Positions 39,250-53,067 of a stretch of DNA of 64,000 nt are shown here, piece by piece. Position numbers and translations under genes: made by a program. This DNA is from Knoxdaviesia capensis (Eukaryota; Ascomycota; Sordariomycetes; Microascales; Gondwanamycetaceae). Position 1 is the stretch's first letter. Each line of letters starts with the position of its first letter. Location: the NCBI GenBank assembly GCA_001510575.1, contig LNGK01000004.1, positions 2,117,956-2,181,955 on the forward strand, written 5' to 3'. Under the pieces are notes generated by a model. The model was not told where the DNA came from, did no database searches, and worked only from the letters and a program-made list of their open reading frames with translations.

Positions 39250-40262
39250 CCTGGGGACAAGCGAACAAGGAGAGAATGGACAAGTCTCGCAGGATTGTAA
39301 GGCTTGGCAAGATAAGACAGCTCCAGAAGCCAAGAAGGACAGGGCCCATCCATTACTTGCTGGATGCTGTTCTGTCCCCCCCGCCCCAGTATAAACCACC
39401 AAACAAGAAATATATCCCGGGCTGGATTTGGGATTGCAATCACCCGGCCACAATGGTATAAAAAGGGCCTTTTGCAACTGGGGCGTAAGAAAAGGACGAG
39501 AAAATACCGGGGGTGGGAAAGAGAGGGGGGGGGGGAGGGTGTGGGCTTTTCACTACATGCAGGACGGCGCCGTTTGGGTCTCCAGCACAGAGAGTGAGGC
39601 GAGACAGGCACGTTCGGTTCCTCAGACGGCGTTCACTATTGCAGTATGGTTTAGCTTAGCTGTTCGCTTGACAGGAATCCTCTGTCAGGTCTGGAGAGGA
39701 AAAAAGAGACACAGTCAAGCGAGGCCCGGGTTTGGAAGCCGACCCCCCATACTCTCTCCAGAAACGCCTCACGGCCAAAAGGAACAGGTAAGCGGAAACA
39801 GAAGAAGAAACCGCCGCAGCCAAACGAACCGGTTCTTTTGATATCGCGGGCTCCAGATCGGTTACTGTGGTGTTGGTATTTGTTCCGTGTAATCTCATTG
39901 CCTTCTCCAACAAAACTACCACCACCGTAGCAATGGGCTTGGGCGCGGCTTGCAAGATGATTCCGTCCCAACTGCCAAGTCTTTTCAGGTAGTGGTTCCA
40001 TGTGAGGGGAAGAAGATCGACAGTTGAATGCTATACTGTACACTACCTACAGCAGCCAGGGAACGGAGGATAGCCGGATTCTCGAGTGGCCGTGACTTGC
40101 TTTTTGCAATATAGCACCTGTGGTAAGATGATGATATTGATGATGATGATCCTCCAGGGGCTTGTTCCTGGTAGTCAGATTCCCTCACCTGTTTTTGAAG
40201 AACGCATCGAAAGGAAGAGGTCCTTCACAGGGACAGGGGCGGGTTGGTAGCAGTCTGTGAGC

Positions 40263-40281
40263 GTACTGTACTATACTGTAC
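40263..40281. repeat. GTAC repeat
   Basis: GTACTGTAC followed by TATACTGTAC in 19 bases, the only GTACTGTAC-class locus between 24 and 46 kb. Confidence 0.8.
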
Positions 40282-43200
40282 ATACAAGATACATGTTTGT
40301 CTTGTGGTGGTATATTTCCTGTGGAAGAGAGGACGAGTAGTGAACAGTAAAGGACCGATACTCTTGTATCATCTCCCAGGCCGCGAATCAAGAGCACCAG
40401 CACTGGTAGATGGGTGGGCATGCATTGGTTGTACGAGCCTGCCACCCAAACCAAACACACACTCCAACCTGCACAAGACACGCAAACGCCCCCTCCTTCT
40501 CTCTCTTCGGCTCGGACTTGTTACCCTCCTGGGGACAGCGCACACATGTGGCACAGCAGCGAGAGTTTCCTTTTCGTCGTTTTTGTCTCCCTCGTTAATC
40601 ATTTCATGCTCCGCTCGAACAAGGAACATGGGCACAAACCCAAGCTACCCAGGTATATTTTTTGCCTCTGTGGGTTTCTCCCTCTCTCTCTCCAGTCTCC
40701 ACTGCACCAGAGAGACCTTTCCATGCTAAGTCACCAGCTCCGCGCTTTTACCCACAACAGCTACTTGGCCAGATAAACTCTTCTCATGGGACCCTTGCCG
40801 CCTCATCGCTCGGTCCCGTCGAATCAATCTCTGGGACAAATTAGCTCCAGCGAAAGGGGAATTTTGCGTCCGCTATGGTGATTCGCCGGAGTCGAAGTCA
40901 AATAGTGGGAACGTTCGTGGTTGTAAGTCTTGTTTTTGTCCGGTGGGGTGTGCGTGTGAGGTTGGTGATGTTGAGTTCCTGGCCTCAGTCTCTTTGCTCA
41001 ACCTACACTATGTGCAGTACACCGACATGAACATAAACATAGAGTGGGTTCAAATTCACAGCAGTATGTATATACAGTAGTGTACTATCGGATCTCATAG
41101 ATATAGATAGGAAAGCATCCAGGTTACCATCAGATCTCAACCAGCCGCTCCTCCATTTCCATCTCCATTCGCTACTCCGTACCGGACATACAAGCCCCCT
41201 CATGACGTTCCAACACTATTCCCACTGATACACTTTCGTTCCCGCTCACCGTCAATCTCTGTCCGTAATATATCCGACCGTGATGTGCGCCCCCCCAAAA
41301 TTGGGAATCCCGGGATTGTCTATCTCCAATCTATCGCCGGATATCTCCTCCCCTGGTTCGGTACTGACGATATGGCAATCAGTTGATTGCCTGATATTTC
41401 GCGGTGTGCCAGCCTTAATTTTTGGCTTTCTGTCCGCCTAATGCACGGAAGTCTTCCAGAAGAAGTCAAGACATGGTTCCACCGCGAAAAGTCAACAGTA
41501 GTTCGCTTTCTTAGTCGTCCGCGACTGTATTTAAATTTCTCCAGAGATTGACTCCTAGCATGTTACCCACTGCACCAGTTCAGCTCTCTCCACTCTAGTA
41601 GTTGATATTTTGTGTCTTATCTTGTGCTTCTCTCCAGTAGCAAGTAGCAAGGAACAACCTCGAAAAATTCTATATTTATCGTGGTAGGAGGAGTCGTCGA
41701 AGACAAGCCAGGGTTTGGGGAGTCCTCTCACATCTCTGGCACAGACGTGGCTCAGCCCCCCCCATATTGCCATTCCAGATCGCATCGGGAGAAGGAAAAC
41801 CCGCACACTACTACTCCGTTCATCTCATGTTTCGCCAACCAAACTGTAGGTCGTCCATCTCACACAAAAAAGTTCTGAATCTGGGGCTCTTTTGTAGCCC
41901 TGGTTCTGAGGTCCTAGTCCTCGGCCAGGTTCCAGCCCGTCCTAGCACCCGCGTGTGGCGATAATTGATTGATTCCAGTGTGCCGTGAGCGTTGGTAATG
42001 TGGTGTTTTTTGCTTTTCTGTGCCGTTTATTCTCTGCCTCCAACTCTTGGCGGCTCATTCCTGTCTCAGTGCTTGTGCTCTGGGACTTTTCTCTCTCTAT
42101 ACTGTACATACGGCTTTCAGGCGGGCGAGGAGCTGAGAGGCTGAGCCGACGAAGCGAGCGGGGGAGGGAATCCATACCGCCAGAGCCAGGCTGCGATCAG
42201 GCGCGGGGCCCACCACTCCGAGCTTCCGGGGGTAGTAGTAATAGCAAGATACAAGTGCGTGCTCCATGGAGTGAGTGTCCTTACACATACTGGCCCATTG
42301 GTCTCTTCGTCAGAGGTTCCCGATGGCCCATCACGCCCGCCGCCAGCGAGTTATGGCGCACCGTCAGATGCTGAGTCCTAAACCCCGTCACGCCTGGCGA
42401 AACGGGGGAGGGCCACACGATAAGCTGTGCTTGTTCGCCACAGCGACCACCTCATCAACCTCGACCGAAGGTGCTTCGTGGGCCGTGTACGTAACCTGTT
42501 TGACACATAAACGGTGCGGAATCTACGCCTCCCCAATCTCTCTCACCTGGGATCCTTCGCCCCTCCTCCCCGGTTCCCCGTTGCGGCTTGCTCCTGGCTC
42601 GCGCGATGTCCGTGTCGCTGCCCGCAACCCCCCATATGCATGTGAAATCCGCTAGAAGCTCGATGGAAGCTCGGCTGCGCCGTTTTGTCCTTCTACGTGT
42701 GTCTGCGTTCTCGTTGTGCCTCATTATTTCCGACCTAAGACGGTGTGTGTTGTGTATGCCTTTGTTATCCCGGAAAGAAGCTTTGGAAATAAAGCGGACA
42801 TTTTAAACTCCTCCGGACGGCGATGGCTTGCCACTAAATGCCTGGGTTGTGTTAATCTGACTGTATCTTCATCACTCTAGAGTTTGCCTAGTCAGGCACG
42901 GGCAGTAAATACAGATATGGGCTGTCGTCAGACGTTTAAAGGCACTCCTGTAGAGTAACCAGCGGCAGATGTGGAGGTTGCGATGATGATTCTCAAGGCT
43001 CGTAGTCAATACAGCCGACTCTACAGCTACAAGTGTTGGCCGTCAGTGTTGCATTGTCCGTAGCGGATCACCTCAGCACATGGCGGGATTTCGTTTGCCA
43101 TCCATCTTCAACGATAACAACCCGGAGCCGATTCCCGGCTGGATGTAGCCACGGGTGGTGATCCCGTGCTGGAATTCCCGTCTGTTTAATCCCACAAGAA

Positions 43201-44553
43201 CCCGTGGCATGAAACCCAGTCGGGGCCGATGGCCTGCAAAACCAAGTCTGAACTCCATGACAATGGGCGGATAGTTGTCCCTCTTCGGGATTGAAGAGAA
43301 CCATCGTGGTGTCTAACTATGACATGCTCAACCCTAACCCTGGAAACAGCCATCGAAATCCAGGGCTTATGATTAGCAGATCTTGCCGACAGGCGTCCAT
43401 CGCCAAGCTCGAGTCCTTGAGATAGTCGGCTTCCAAGTAATTCCGCAGAATTTGGCAATTTAATGGATCGTCGTCAATATGAGAAAGTCAAAGAGCAAAG
43501 CAAAAAATGAACCGGAGAAAAAAATGACCGGCACTCCACTATCTGACGCGTCGAGCGAGATTTACCTATCGCGAAACCTTCCCCCTCCCCTCGCTAGGAA
43601 ACAAAGCCCCATGTCAGCTTTGCCCTTACACCTCCAACGGCCTCTCTTCTTCTCTTCCCCTGGCTGCTAACGCACTCAGTACCGAAGGTCTCCCTCGTAA
43701 CAATACCAGTAACCGGATTGGTCGTCGCCGGCCAACTGATAAGACTGCACCGTGGGTTTCGCTGGAAGTGGATGTCATCACCCAAAGCGAGCAGTCCCAT
43801 GGATCTCGATCCAAGGGTATGCGGTCTTGTCTTTCGCCCAGCGTTCTCTCACTCATATCCCATGGCCGGTCTCCACGTTCTGGGATTTATCTAGAACTCA
43901 AGCCAGGCTGCGAGTGCGAAATGGACGAGGGGAGGGGGGGGGGGAACTATAACTCATACCATGCAATCATATGTTGGCATCATGGCGAAGTGGAGGCTGC
44001 GTGGGAAAACACAACGCTCAGCAGGTCGTATCTTGAGCTGTCTGGGTCTTGGGCGGGCCTTGCTGACCCTGACTGTTTTCGCATCCGATATCTTCCAAGT
44101 TGCAAAGACCGCTCAGCTCATGTCTGCAAATGAATGCCCAGAGCCGGATACTTCTATTCCGGATATCACTCGAATCTCCCAAAGCCACCACGGACTCCAT
44201 AATATCTATCTAGACTCCTCCCTGCTCGGCGTATTGGATCCTCCGAAGCCCCTCTCTCCCAGGGTCTCTGGACCGGATCTCACAATCACACACACCAGCC
44301 TGCGCTAACCTTGCTCGCAAGATGGGGGCGGTACTGAGCCGGCTTACAGCTTTTTCTCTTTCATGTTGCATTTTCAGAGGGACCGGATTCACTACAGCTT
44401 ACAGGTTCAACAAGTAAGTCCATATGTTCATAAATTGTCCAGGGCGGAGCAGGATTAACGCGGCCGCAAATGCAGTGTTCGTATCTTACCACAGCCCTGA
44501 TACACAGCAAGTAAGACAAAGAGACACAGACATGAGGAGACGTCAAAGATGCG

Positions 44554-44579
44554 GTGTCTGTGTCTGTGTCTGTGTCTGC
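44554..44579. repeat. TGTGTC hexamer microsatellite
   Basis: About four perfect hexamer units. On the opposite strand it reads as an Arg-His dipeptide run inside a long but unconvincing frame, so it explains that frame's odd composition. Confidence 0.85.
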
Positions 44580-46290
44580 TGCGACCGCTGTCTGACTGCG
44601 CAGGCTTAGCTCCCCGAGGTCTGGTTAGTGCTCGCCAAGTGAATAAGGCTCGGCAACGGCGATCTGGAGCGAAAAACACAATCTTGGAAATTTCTTGGAT
44701 GCCGTTACTATAGAGACGAGCTGTTCCTGACATTCCTTTTCCGACTGGGGCATAAAAAAAGACAAAAAAAGATTCATCATCCACTAGCCCGACAGAACTC
44801 AAAACCTCCCCGAGTGGAAGTGTTCTGGAAGAACGGGACTGCTTCTTAACCCGGAACATGTGAACGCCGACCATACACTCGCACACAACGATGCTGCTGT
44901 GCCCAACATACACAATCATGCAGGGCACTCCTCGTGCCGGGCCAGGAGCGGTAATCTGACGATACAGACCGAGAAGTGACACCCAAAGTGGAATCTTCCG
45001 TAGACATAAAGCCCTCCACGTATGTGTGATACGGGAGGCAAAACTTCCACTTGCTACGTTGAGGATCGGCTCCGAGGATGAAATGGGAAATGGGGGAAAG
45101 AGAGATATCGGCGATGCTGGCTTCGCTTTTGGATTCTCGCCCCCTTCGATAATCTTTCTCCATGCCGTGACGAAGTATCTTGTACGTAAGTGCTTTGTTC
45201 CCCAACTCCGCCAATATCTGGGGCTGGCGATGCTGTCTTGCTGGTAGTACCACATGCCTGCCTGTAGGCCATGCTCGGGGGTTTGGCCACCCACACACGG
45301 GCTGGAGATGCCCAAGTGTAGCTATCATGTAGGAACACTGTACCAACCAGACCAGCCTGTACGACAGGCTGTACGACGGTAACGCCCAGTCGGATTTTGA
45401 CACTGGAAAGTCCTGATTCCCCGAGCCGCATAGGGCGACAGTAGCCCGACTGGACGCCCAAGACCTTGGGTTGCCGTGTCTAGCCTTTCCAGCTGGCGGA
45501 AATCGACACCACAACCCTGAGCCAAAGCCGAGGATTGTTCGACTGAAGGATGAAGAGATAGAGAAAGCGTGGTAAGAAGCTCAGAGAATAGGTGGCAATC
45601 GAATTTCAGACGCATGGATGGGAGGGACTAAAACTGTGTGCCTCTCGCTTGCTCCTCCGCCCCTTTACGAAGCAAAATGAGACACGGCAAATCCGCAGAC
45701 GCATCAGCATAATAATAATGGACGCGAGAGAGAGAGAAAAGAAAAGAATAAAACCAAAAAGCCACCTTACCCTACCAGGGCTAGTCCAGGCAGTTTAAAG
45801 TGGACTGCCGCCGTAGAATTCGTTTTTGGCCAGGCCAGGTCCTTCTAGAAGGGCAAATCAAGATACCATGGAAGGATTCCCACCTTGGTCGTCTTCCTGC
45901 TGATGCATGATCCGGACGCTACCGCAGCTCTTTTTTAGTGTGTGTTTGCTGTGACAGGGAAATGGCCTGTTCGGGGATCAGAACGGATGTTGTGTGGCCA
46001 ATGGCAGCCCCGGCTTGCTTCTTATCTCTCCGTTCGTGAAGGCTCCACCGCGTTCTCTCTTTTCTCTCCTTACATGGGGTGTTGCAAGATGGGATTTTGG
46101 TGGGCGGGGATGGGGGTCTTGGCTGACCATGCAACCGTTATTGGTGTTTTGCTAAGGATGAAAGCCTCCCCTCCCACCCCGACCTAAAGAGGTGCTCACG
46201 GCGGCCGGGGTCTCCGAGGGTTCCTCTGAACAAGGTTACCGGCGAGGCTGGTTGTCGAGGATGCCTCTCCAATGGTGAAGGATGGAGAAC

Positions 46291-46314
46291 GTACTGTACA
46301 GTACAGTACAGTAC
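46291..46314. repeat. GTAC palindromic repeat, 24 bases
   Basis: GTACT, then GTACA units three times, then GTAC. It combines the palindromic centre GTACTGTACAGTAC with pentamer extension on one side. It is one of the clearest copies of the dispersed family. Confidence 0.9.
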
Positions 46315-46706
46315 ATCCTGTAGAACACCCATGGAAGCGATTCCTCAGGCCCAGCCAAGTTATAGAAACGTCGGTGTAGGCATACACACAGGCACGGTGA
46401 CTTCACAAATGCCGTAGCAACTTCACTGAATGCGAATGTGCCGCTTTGGCTAGGCGGAGAAAGAATGGCCGGCCAGCCCAGAAGAGGGCCGGATCTGGAA
46501 CCCATCTTCTGGGAAGAAACAACCGTGAAAACCGCGGGTGCCGGTTGATCAGAAGATCCCTCAGCACTCTCTTTGCGGCGTCCCAGCCCGAAAGCCACCA
46601 ATCGCTCGCGCAATCTTGCGAGTACGAGATCCCTCCCACGGCCTCTGGAGTAAACTCGCCATCGTCGGTGGTATGACGGCGGGAAGCAAAGAAAAGGTGG
46701 CTCTCC

Positions 46707-46780
46707 NNNNNNNNNNNNNNNNNNNNNNNNNNNNNNNNNNNNNNNNNNNNNNNNNNNNNNNNNNNNNNNNNNNNNNNNNN
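46707..46780. other. Assembly gap (74 N)
   Basis: Unknown bases, flanked on the right by a G run (GGGGGCGC). Frames crossing it are meaningless. Confidence 1.
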
Positions 46781-47538
46781 GGGGGCGCTTTCTGCTTTCC
46801 TACCCGGCACGTTGACAATGAATGGCCTGCTTCCTCACGATAACAGCCTCGCGTTACCCGAAGATGCGCGAGAGAGAAAGCTGGACGTGCGACCAGTAGT
46901 GGGACAACGCATCAGACACGGACGAGCAAAACCCAAGCCCCCCTCTTCTTCCCCTCCCCAGAAAAGGAACACAGTGGGACCAATGCCCTATTCTGGGAAG
47001 ATATTGAGTAATAGTTTGAGTCAAAAGTTGGAGACATATCGAGGGCTCGTAGTATGCGTGCGCGCATGCGACGCCTTTCGAGGGTTCCATGCCTGTTCTA
47101 GAAAACACCCATGATATATCCCCGGTGTATCCCAGGGGTGGGCAGAAGTGGTGCAACTTTTCCCTGCTTGTGTTAGGCGTTGAAGCTTTTGCCTGGTCGT
47201 GGGGTAATATTTTCTCCAAACGATCAGGATGGCGGACAATCCGTGTGTTGAGCGGCGATCTGACTTCCCACACGCCAATACATGATCCTGGAAACCGCCG
47301 GGCAATCGGCCGATTCCAATGAGAATCGTTCTACCAACAACCCAATATGCGGTTAGCCTGAACACCTGAACCAGAAACGGTGTAACCCTCCCCCAAGATA
47401 ACACTAATGAAGGAAAAACACCCGCTCAGCAGCCCATCGCCCAGAGAGCGAGCATCCTCAGTAACGATATGCTCTTTCATAATGACCCCCAACGCACATC
47501 ATCGCCACTCCACAGCTTGGTCTGGTGTGGCTGTCCCG

Positions 47539-47555
47539 AAAAAAAAAAAAAAAAA
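47539..47555. repeat. Poly-A tract (17 A)
   Basis: Uninterrupted A run on the + strand in non-coding DNA. It could be the tail of a retroposed sequence, but no upstream element or target duplication is visible. Confidence 0.85.
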
Positions 47556-49400
47556 GCCTCCCATCCCCAAAGTGGTGGTTTGCTACGGGTTACCTCGGCA
47601 AGCCGCGCCTTATACGGTCTACCTGATACCCGCCAGCGGGATCTCCGTCTGGGTAGGACACTTGAATTGATGATGCAGGTGATGCTAGAATGCCCTCCAA
47701 GTGGTTCGTGATCGCGGCGGAGACGGCGTGGGATGAAAGATCGAGATGGTGAGGCGACACCCGGAAACACAAATCTCGGCAAGTACTCTAGCGACTGTAA
47801 TCAAGTGACGAATATAATATATTCCCGCACTCGTTTCCCACCCATGGCGGATCCTTACTCGTCCTATGGAGGTGTGCAGAGCCGAACATGAAACCATATG
47901 AAGCAGAATAGAGTAGTTGTGGATTATATCTCCAAAGAAGATTGACTGTGCCTCCGCTCAACGCTTTTTCTCGCCGCCCCCAAAATACGCGAGGCCGTCA
48001 TTGCCTTCCGTGTCTGGACCGTGACTGAATGTACCCCGTACGTGTAAGTAAGTCCACGTCCGCACTGCCTAGGCCTACCGGATGAGATATACAGGAGCTT
48101 ATAGGACACAGCCAGAAATGGGGGCATGCTGACCCCCAAAATCTGTTCCATGATGAGGTGGCCGTAGGGTCTGAGATTGTGTATGATAGTAAGTCAAACG
48201 TCAACTGTAGTTCACTCAAGGCACTACGGATGAACTGGAAGGGCTCTCTCAATGCTACTCTGCGAGAACATTTCACGGCGGCACACGGCCAGTACAACGC
48301 ACCTAAGACGGGAGACACATTCCATGGAATAAATCTGGAAGGAATGAAATCTCCACCCACTCTTCCTCGCTCCTTTTGAGTGTCCCATCTACCTCCATGT
48401 ACCTTGTAGGTATTCATTTGCCTGTGCCGTCATGTTACAGATACAGCTGGGAATACTCTTTTGGAGCTCTCTGTCTGCTATGTTATATGCGTATATGACT
48501 TCTTATCTCGACATTTCGCCCTGCTTTAAGTGGCTGTTCTTCACGGTTGGGACTCGAGAGTCTTGGTATACCACACCGGGTCCAGCTTCCTGCTCCGTGC
48601 TTTGCTCCAAGTACGACTTCACGGGCTTGGGATTCGGATCGTTGAGCAACATCTTATCTTGTTCACCCAGAAGCCAAGCGAGGCTAGATTGTGAACAGCA
48701 AAAGCCCGAAAGCACTACCTGCGGAGTACTGTACCGAGAGAGAGAGGGCTTGGCTATATTTAGGAACGCCTGCAGTATTGGCTTTGCTGACGAGGTGCTT
48801 GGTGCGCGAGACCGAAGTGTGTAATCTTATGGGAGGTCCTGGCTTTACCACCACTGGATTGTTGAACTCCGTGCTTCCAGCGTGCAAGTCCCATCGATGC
48901 AACCCCCCTTTCCAGAGGACACACATGCGCACTCCGCTGGTGATGCCCAGACAATCTAGACCGTCCGTTTGCGAAGGTTACGGGCGGATCCCACGCCATG
49001 TAATAAAAACAGAAAGTGAGCAAATCCATGGTGCTATAGCTACGGCATGGTAGTACTTATATCTCGTGTGATTGTTAGCGAAAGCCCTGGACGGAGTCTG
49101 GCAACCATTGCTACTCCGTGCTCCACGAGCAACCACCAGTAGATACTACTCCATCGAGGGGCGCTGAGATAGCATCTCGTCTCTCCTCCTCCCTTGTCGG
49201 GCATGTGGATACGACCGGCCGCTCAATCATCTTACCATCTCGTCTTGATTTCATGCACCTGACACTACTCGCGACTCAAGGTGCGTCTGTGTAGATTCCG
49301 TCGTTGCGTCGTTGGGGTCCCAGCTCAGAAGGAAGAGACAATCTGCTGTAGCGTTTCTGGTATGGGCACCGTTGGGATCCCTCCATGGTGATAATATAGT

Positions 49401-51920
49401 ACGGAGTCCACGGTAACCGCGTCTAAAATCTTGGAAATGGCTTGAAGGCCCGTAGAGTTGGGGTTGCTGCAGCTGATAAGTTACGTTTTAAATTCATGGG
49501 TACAATCGGCCTGCGGGCGACACAGGCAATGGCTTGCGGCGTCGCCGACATGTGGGAGAGCAATAAACTTCGCGTGTCATATCGAAATGGTGTTGTATGC
49601 ACCTGGTGCCCGAAACAGCCATTTCAGCCACTAACCTGCATTTGACTTGGCTTCGACGCAGCCATTGCAAATAATCGCCGAGGGGAGCCAGAATAGGCTG
49701 ACGGAAGTTTTCCCTTGTTGGTGCAGTGGGTTTCAGTGGGGGAGGCGACAACGGACAACCTGACCGAGAAAGAGAGAACAGTCGGAGAACAACGCAAATG
49801 CACAAGAAGCAAGAAGTTGGAGAGGGGTCCTGGGATATCCTTTCACAGATCCACAGTGCCGCACCGCATATTGCCATACTCTAATTGCGCGGGGACTGAA
49901 ATAGCCATTTGAAAAGCGGATGTCTTGGCCATTGCTGTGTGAGTGCAACAGTACGCGGTCCGGTACATGGATTCGTGATGTTGGCATCCCACCCGCACCA
50001 AACTCAAACAGGCAGGTGATGAACTTCAATCTACACCAACCTGCCGCGAGCCAGCATCAAGGGTGAGCATCCTCTTTTTTCCCTTTCTTTTCCCTTTCGT
50101 GTCGATTCGTTGAGAAAGCCAATCGGCGGCGTTTTGATTTGCAGGATGATACCCCAGTCGACGGTCTTCTCGAACGAATTATGGAAGACTTCTGGGAAGC
50201 AAGGATCGGAGAGGTAGAAACACCGCCAGAAACAAGCCCCCATCATCGCATTTTGCAGCTTTTGATCCGCATGCACCGCCTCGGCCAAGAAGCGGAGTAA
50301 ACGGTCTGACAATCCAAGAGTCAGGAGGAGCAGGGGAACAACGACTTGATGACTGTGGCAGATAGCCACCGGCATGGAAATCCAAAGAAGTGTCGCAAAG
50401 CTGGCGAAAGCCAAATAACAAGACACACTGACATGGGTAGAGGAACATCTTCAATCCGCGTAATTTCAACCCTTGACACGCCCGTTTCTGGACCATCTCC
50501 CTCTCTTCCTCAGGTATTGCCGATTTTTATCTGCAGGAGTGTGACGGTATCATCATCCAACCGCTGGTGGGAATAAGATCTTTTCGGGAGAATCTTTCGA
50601 GTGGTCGCACCTGGATATCAGAAATCCAACAAATTATCCCAAACGTTAAAAAATGAAAATACGAGGTCTGGCGATAAAGGAGAGTCGTGGCGATAAGCAG
50701 TCTTCTAGAAGAATGTTCTATGGAGTCTCCCTCGGTCGCTCTTGCCCTAAACTGCCGAAGGACAAGAAAAGATCCTACGGCCAATCTTTTTGCGCCACGG
50801 AACGAAGACCCATACATCGAGAACCACATAATCTTGCTGACATATACATCTGACATGAGAAGCAAAATGAATTGGGCTGTTGAGGCTATTCAGACAACGA
50901 CATGGAAAGAGAAAAAAAGCAGGAACAGCAGATATCAGCGAGGACGCAAAAGCAAAGCCGGCGACAAAGAGCTGACTTCCATTACAGTTGGATGCAAGAA
51001 ATGCGACATCTGAATTACAGCAGGGTCCCGGTGGTAGTGGTGGGGTGCTCAATGCAGCACAGGCCAGACACTGGTCTCACAAACCACACAGAGATAGCCC
51101 AAGAGATTGGCGATAGGGAGCAGCTGGGAGGCAGTGCATTAGGGGCTCTCTTCGTAGAATTTCAGGGCATTGATCAAGCCCGTTATACTGGGGGGAGGGT
51201 GTTCCTGGGCAAGACATTGTTTCTGAAACAGACGCCCGTGTTAGTCGATGGCGGGGGGTAAAAAGTAACTGACTGGATGGAAGTTGAGATGTGCCATGAT
51301 CGCCATCCGAATCTGGCAAAAGATTCCTCCTGGACTAATCAAAGAGCACGAGATTGCTTTTTGGGCTGGAAATGTCTCCTCGACGAGGCCATCCGTGGTA
51401 GACCGATAGGAATGCAAAGCCCACAATGCCGTAGAGTCCTGGGGTACCGTGGGAAAACACGCCGCCGGTGGACTCACACCAGATTTCAGAGGGGTGTTTG
51501 GTCTTGCAGCCTCACCCGATCGGCGATAAAGCCCTGCGAGGTGGAGGAGCCTAAAACGAGAGTTTCTCACATCTTAACAAATACATGGGCTGGTGCGAGG
51601 AGCAGAATCACATCACCTACAGCACACGCCCCAGGACCACGCCCCCCCTCCCCGCCGGTAATTGTCTTGTTCTCCTTCTTTTTCTTCCAAATCAACTCCT
51701 TGACACTATGCCCATTCCATCATGTCTCCCGCCATTCGGCCTCGAACAAGAGCAACAACAACATCAACACACCAGACGGTGTGATGGCAAACACTGCCAA
51801 GACAGACATGGGTGGGAAGCACCAAGATAAGGCCGGGTCGCGCGAACCGCCAGAGATAAGCATTTGCTATCCTCGACTTGACCCGACTGGGATAGGACTG
51901 AAATTGCTCCGGGGAGGTTA
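49401..51920 (-). other. Possible broken or unresolved multi-exon membrane-protein gene
   Basis: Minus-strand frames here are unusually hydrophobic and follow one another (51570-51241, 51052-50747, 50865-50527, 50426-50031, 49877-49494). The 51241-51570 region also contains, in another frame, a TM-like stretch reading PGLYGIVGFAFLSVYHGW. A well-formed intron lies at 51273-51223. Together this hints at a multi-exon membrane protein, or its decayed remains, read right to left. I could not join the pieces into one frame without stops and recognise no family, so this is a suspicion, not a gene model. Confidence 0.2.
51223..51273 (-). other. Candidate 51-base spliceosomal intron
   Basis: On the minus strand it begins GTCAGT, carries a GACTAAC branch-site word 18 to 24 bases before its end, and ends in CTGTTTCAG. 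Length, branch site and acceptor all match mould introns. It is the best splice signal I noticed inside the gene desert. Confidence 0.35.
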
Positions 51921-53045
51921 AAAAAAATACATCTCAAAATTCCGTCGGCCTAACAGCTTTCTCACCACTTTTGGAGTATGAACTACTGTACGGTGTAGCT
52001 TCATTGGTGATGTAAGAGTCGAGAATCAACTTGATTAACTTTGGTGAACTAATAACCAAGTATATATAGATTGAGCACATAGTACCTCAGTATTCTTTGC
52101 GGGAAAACCACATCACCATAGTCACGTGCACAGTCATGTGAAAATGGACTCTCGTGACACCACTTGCCCCGGCGCTGACGATGTGGTGATACTGATAACC
52201 AGCCATCCCCGACTATTTTTGCTATTCATGGTTGACGAGTCGGCCCACCCTTGCTAAATCCCATCGCCCGCTTGGGCCTAGGAGCTTGTGGTTGGGGGTT
52301 TGCTATTAACCCTTGGTGTTTGGGCCATATTACCACATTGTGGTTCCTTGACCTAGTTAGCTCTGCTCCTTGTCTCTGACTATTTCCCCGTTATCTCTTG
52401 TGAAAACGGCGAACCCGATCCCAGGTCGCCACCCTAAAACCCACCTTAGCTCACTGGCCACCACACCGTCAGAAAGGAAATAGCTACGACCTCGATCCAA
52501 ACTCGGCCAGACTGGGGGAGCCAGGGAATCTGCGTGCTGTGGTCCGTCCATCCATCCAATGGCGCCTGTCCTCTCTGACCCTTGCCAGAGGTATCTCTCT
52601 ACAGGGGCCTGTGCCCAAACCTCTTCCCATTTAACGAAACATCCGAGGAGCACTATCACCAGACTCTTGCCGCTACTGTGAATGAATGCTCCCTTCCCCC
52701 ACTCTTGTACGTACGGTTCTCCAACGGCCATCCCGATCACCATGTTACGGAGTTGTCGATAGAGCTTCCTTCATCTCATGTTGTCTAATCGGCGGTGCAG
52801 CTTCGACAAATACTTACACACACAACCCGACAAACGGCCGCTGATAACCTTGCAGCGTTCCTGGTCCATTCCATCTGGCAAAGCCAACGATAAGCGTTGC
52901 TCCGGCGAAAGCGAATCTGCAGTGAGCTGGGTGGGAGAGAGCTAGCGACGTGGCGGAGTGGTTGGGTGACTTTCTCGGACCTCGTCGACGCCGTGGGGAG
53001 AGCTGAGAAACAAAGTTGGACCGCCCGGTGTGGGATGCTGGTAGT

Positions 53046-53067
53046 GTACTGTACTGTATGTACAGTA
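53046..53067. repeat. GTAC inverted repeat
   Basis: GTACTGTACTGTA and TGTACAGTA arms form an imperfect hairpin in 22 bases. Same dispersed family. Confidence 0.85.

Larger units (their letters stand above)
36501..44400. other. Gene desert, part 6 (one doubtful ORF)
   Basis: No named gene. Minus-strand frames at 37944-38654 (236 codons) and 38731-39477 are the longest; only the second looks protein-like and is listed as doubtful. A TATAAAAAG word on the + strand at about 39459 is a fair TATA box, but no good frame follows it. GTAC repeats resume at 40263. Telomere-like AACCCTAACCCT occurs near 43330 as a single short patch. Confidence 0.4.
44401..49400. other. Gene desert, part 7, containing the assembly gap
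   Basis: The longest frames (minus, 44455-45315 and 44846-45514) overlap in different frames and show no domain. The stretch holds a hexamer microsatellite at 44554, a long GTAC repeat at 46291, the 74-base gap at 46707 and a 17-A run at 47539. I call no gene. Confidence 0.4.

Noticed and set aside
44455..45514. Long minus-strand frames of 286 and 222 codons
   Set aside because: They overlap in different frames, contain an Arg-His run made by a hexamer microsatellite, and show no recognisable motif or splice logic.
47539..47555. Poly-A run as the tail of a LINE or SINE insertion
   Set aside because: No upstream element, internal promoter or flanking target duplication could be seen; an isolated A run is expected by slippage.
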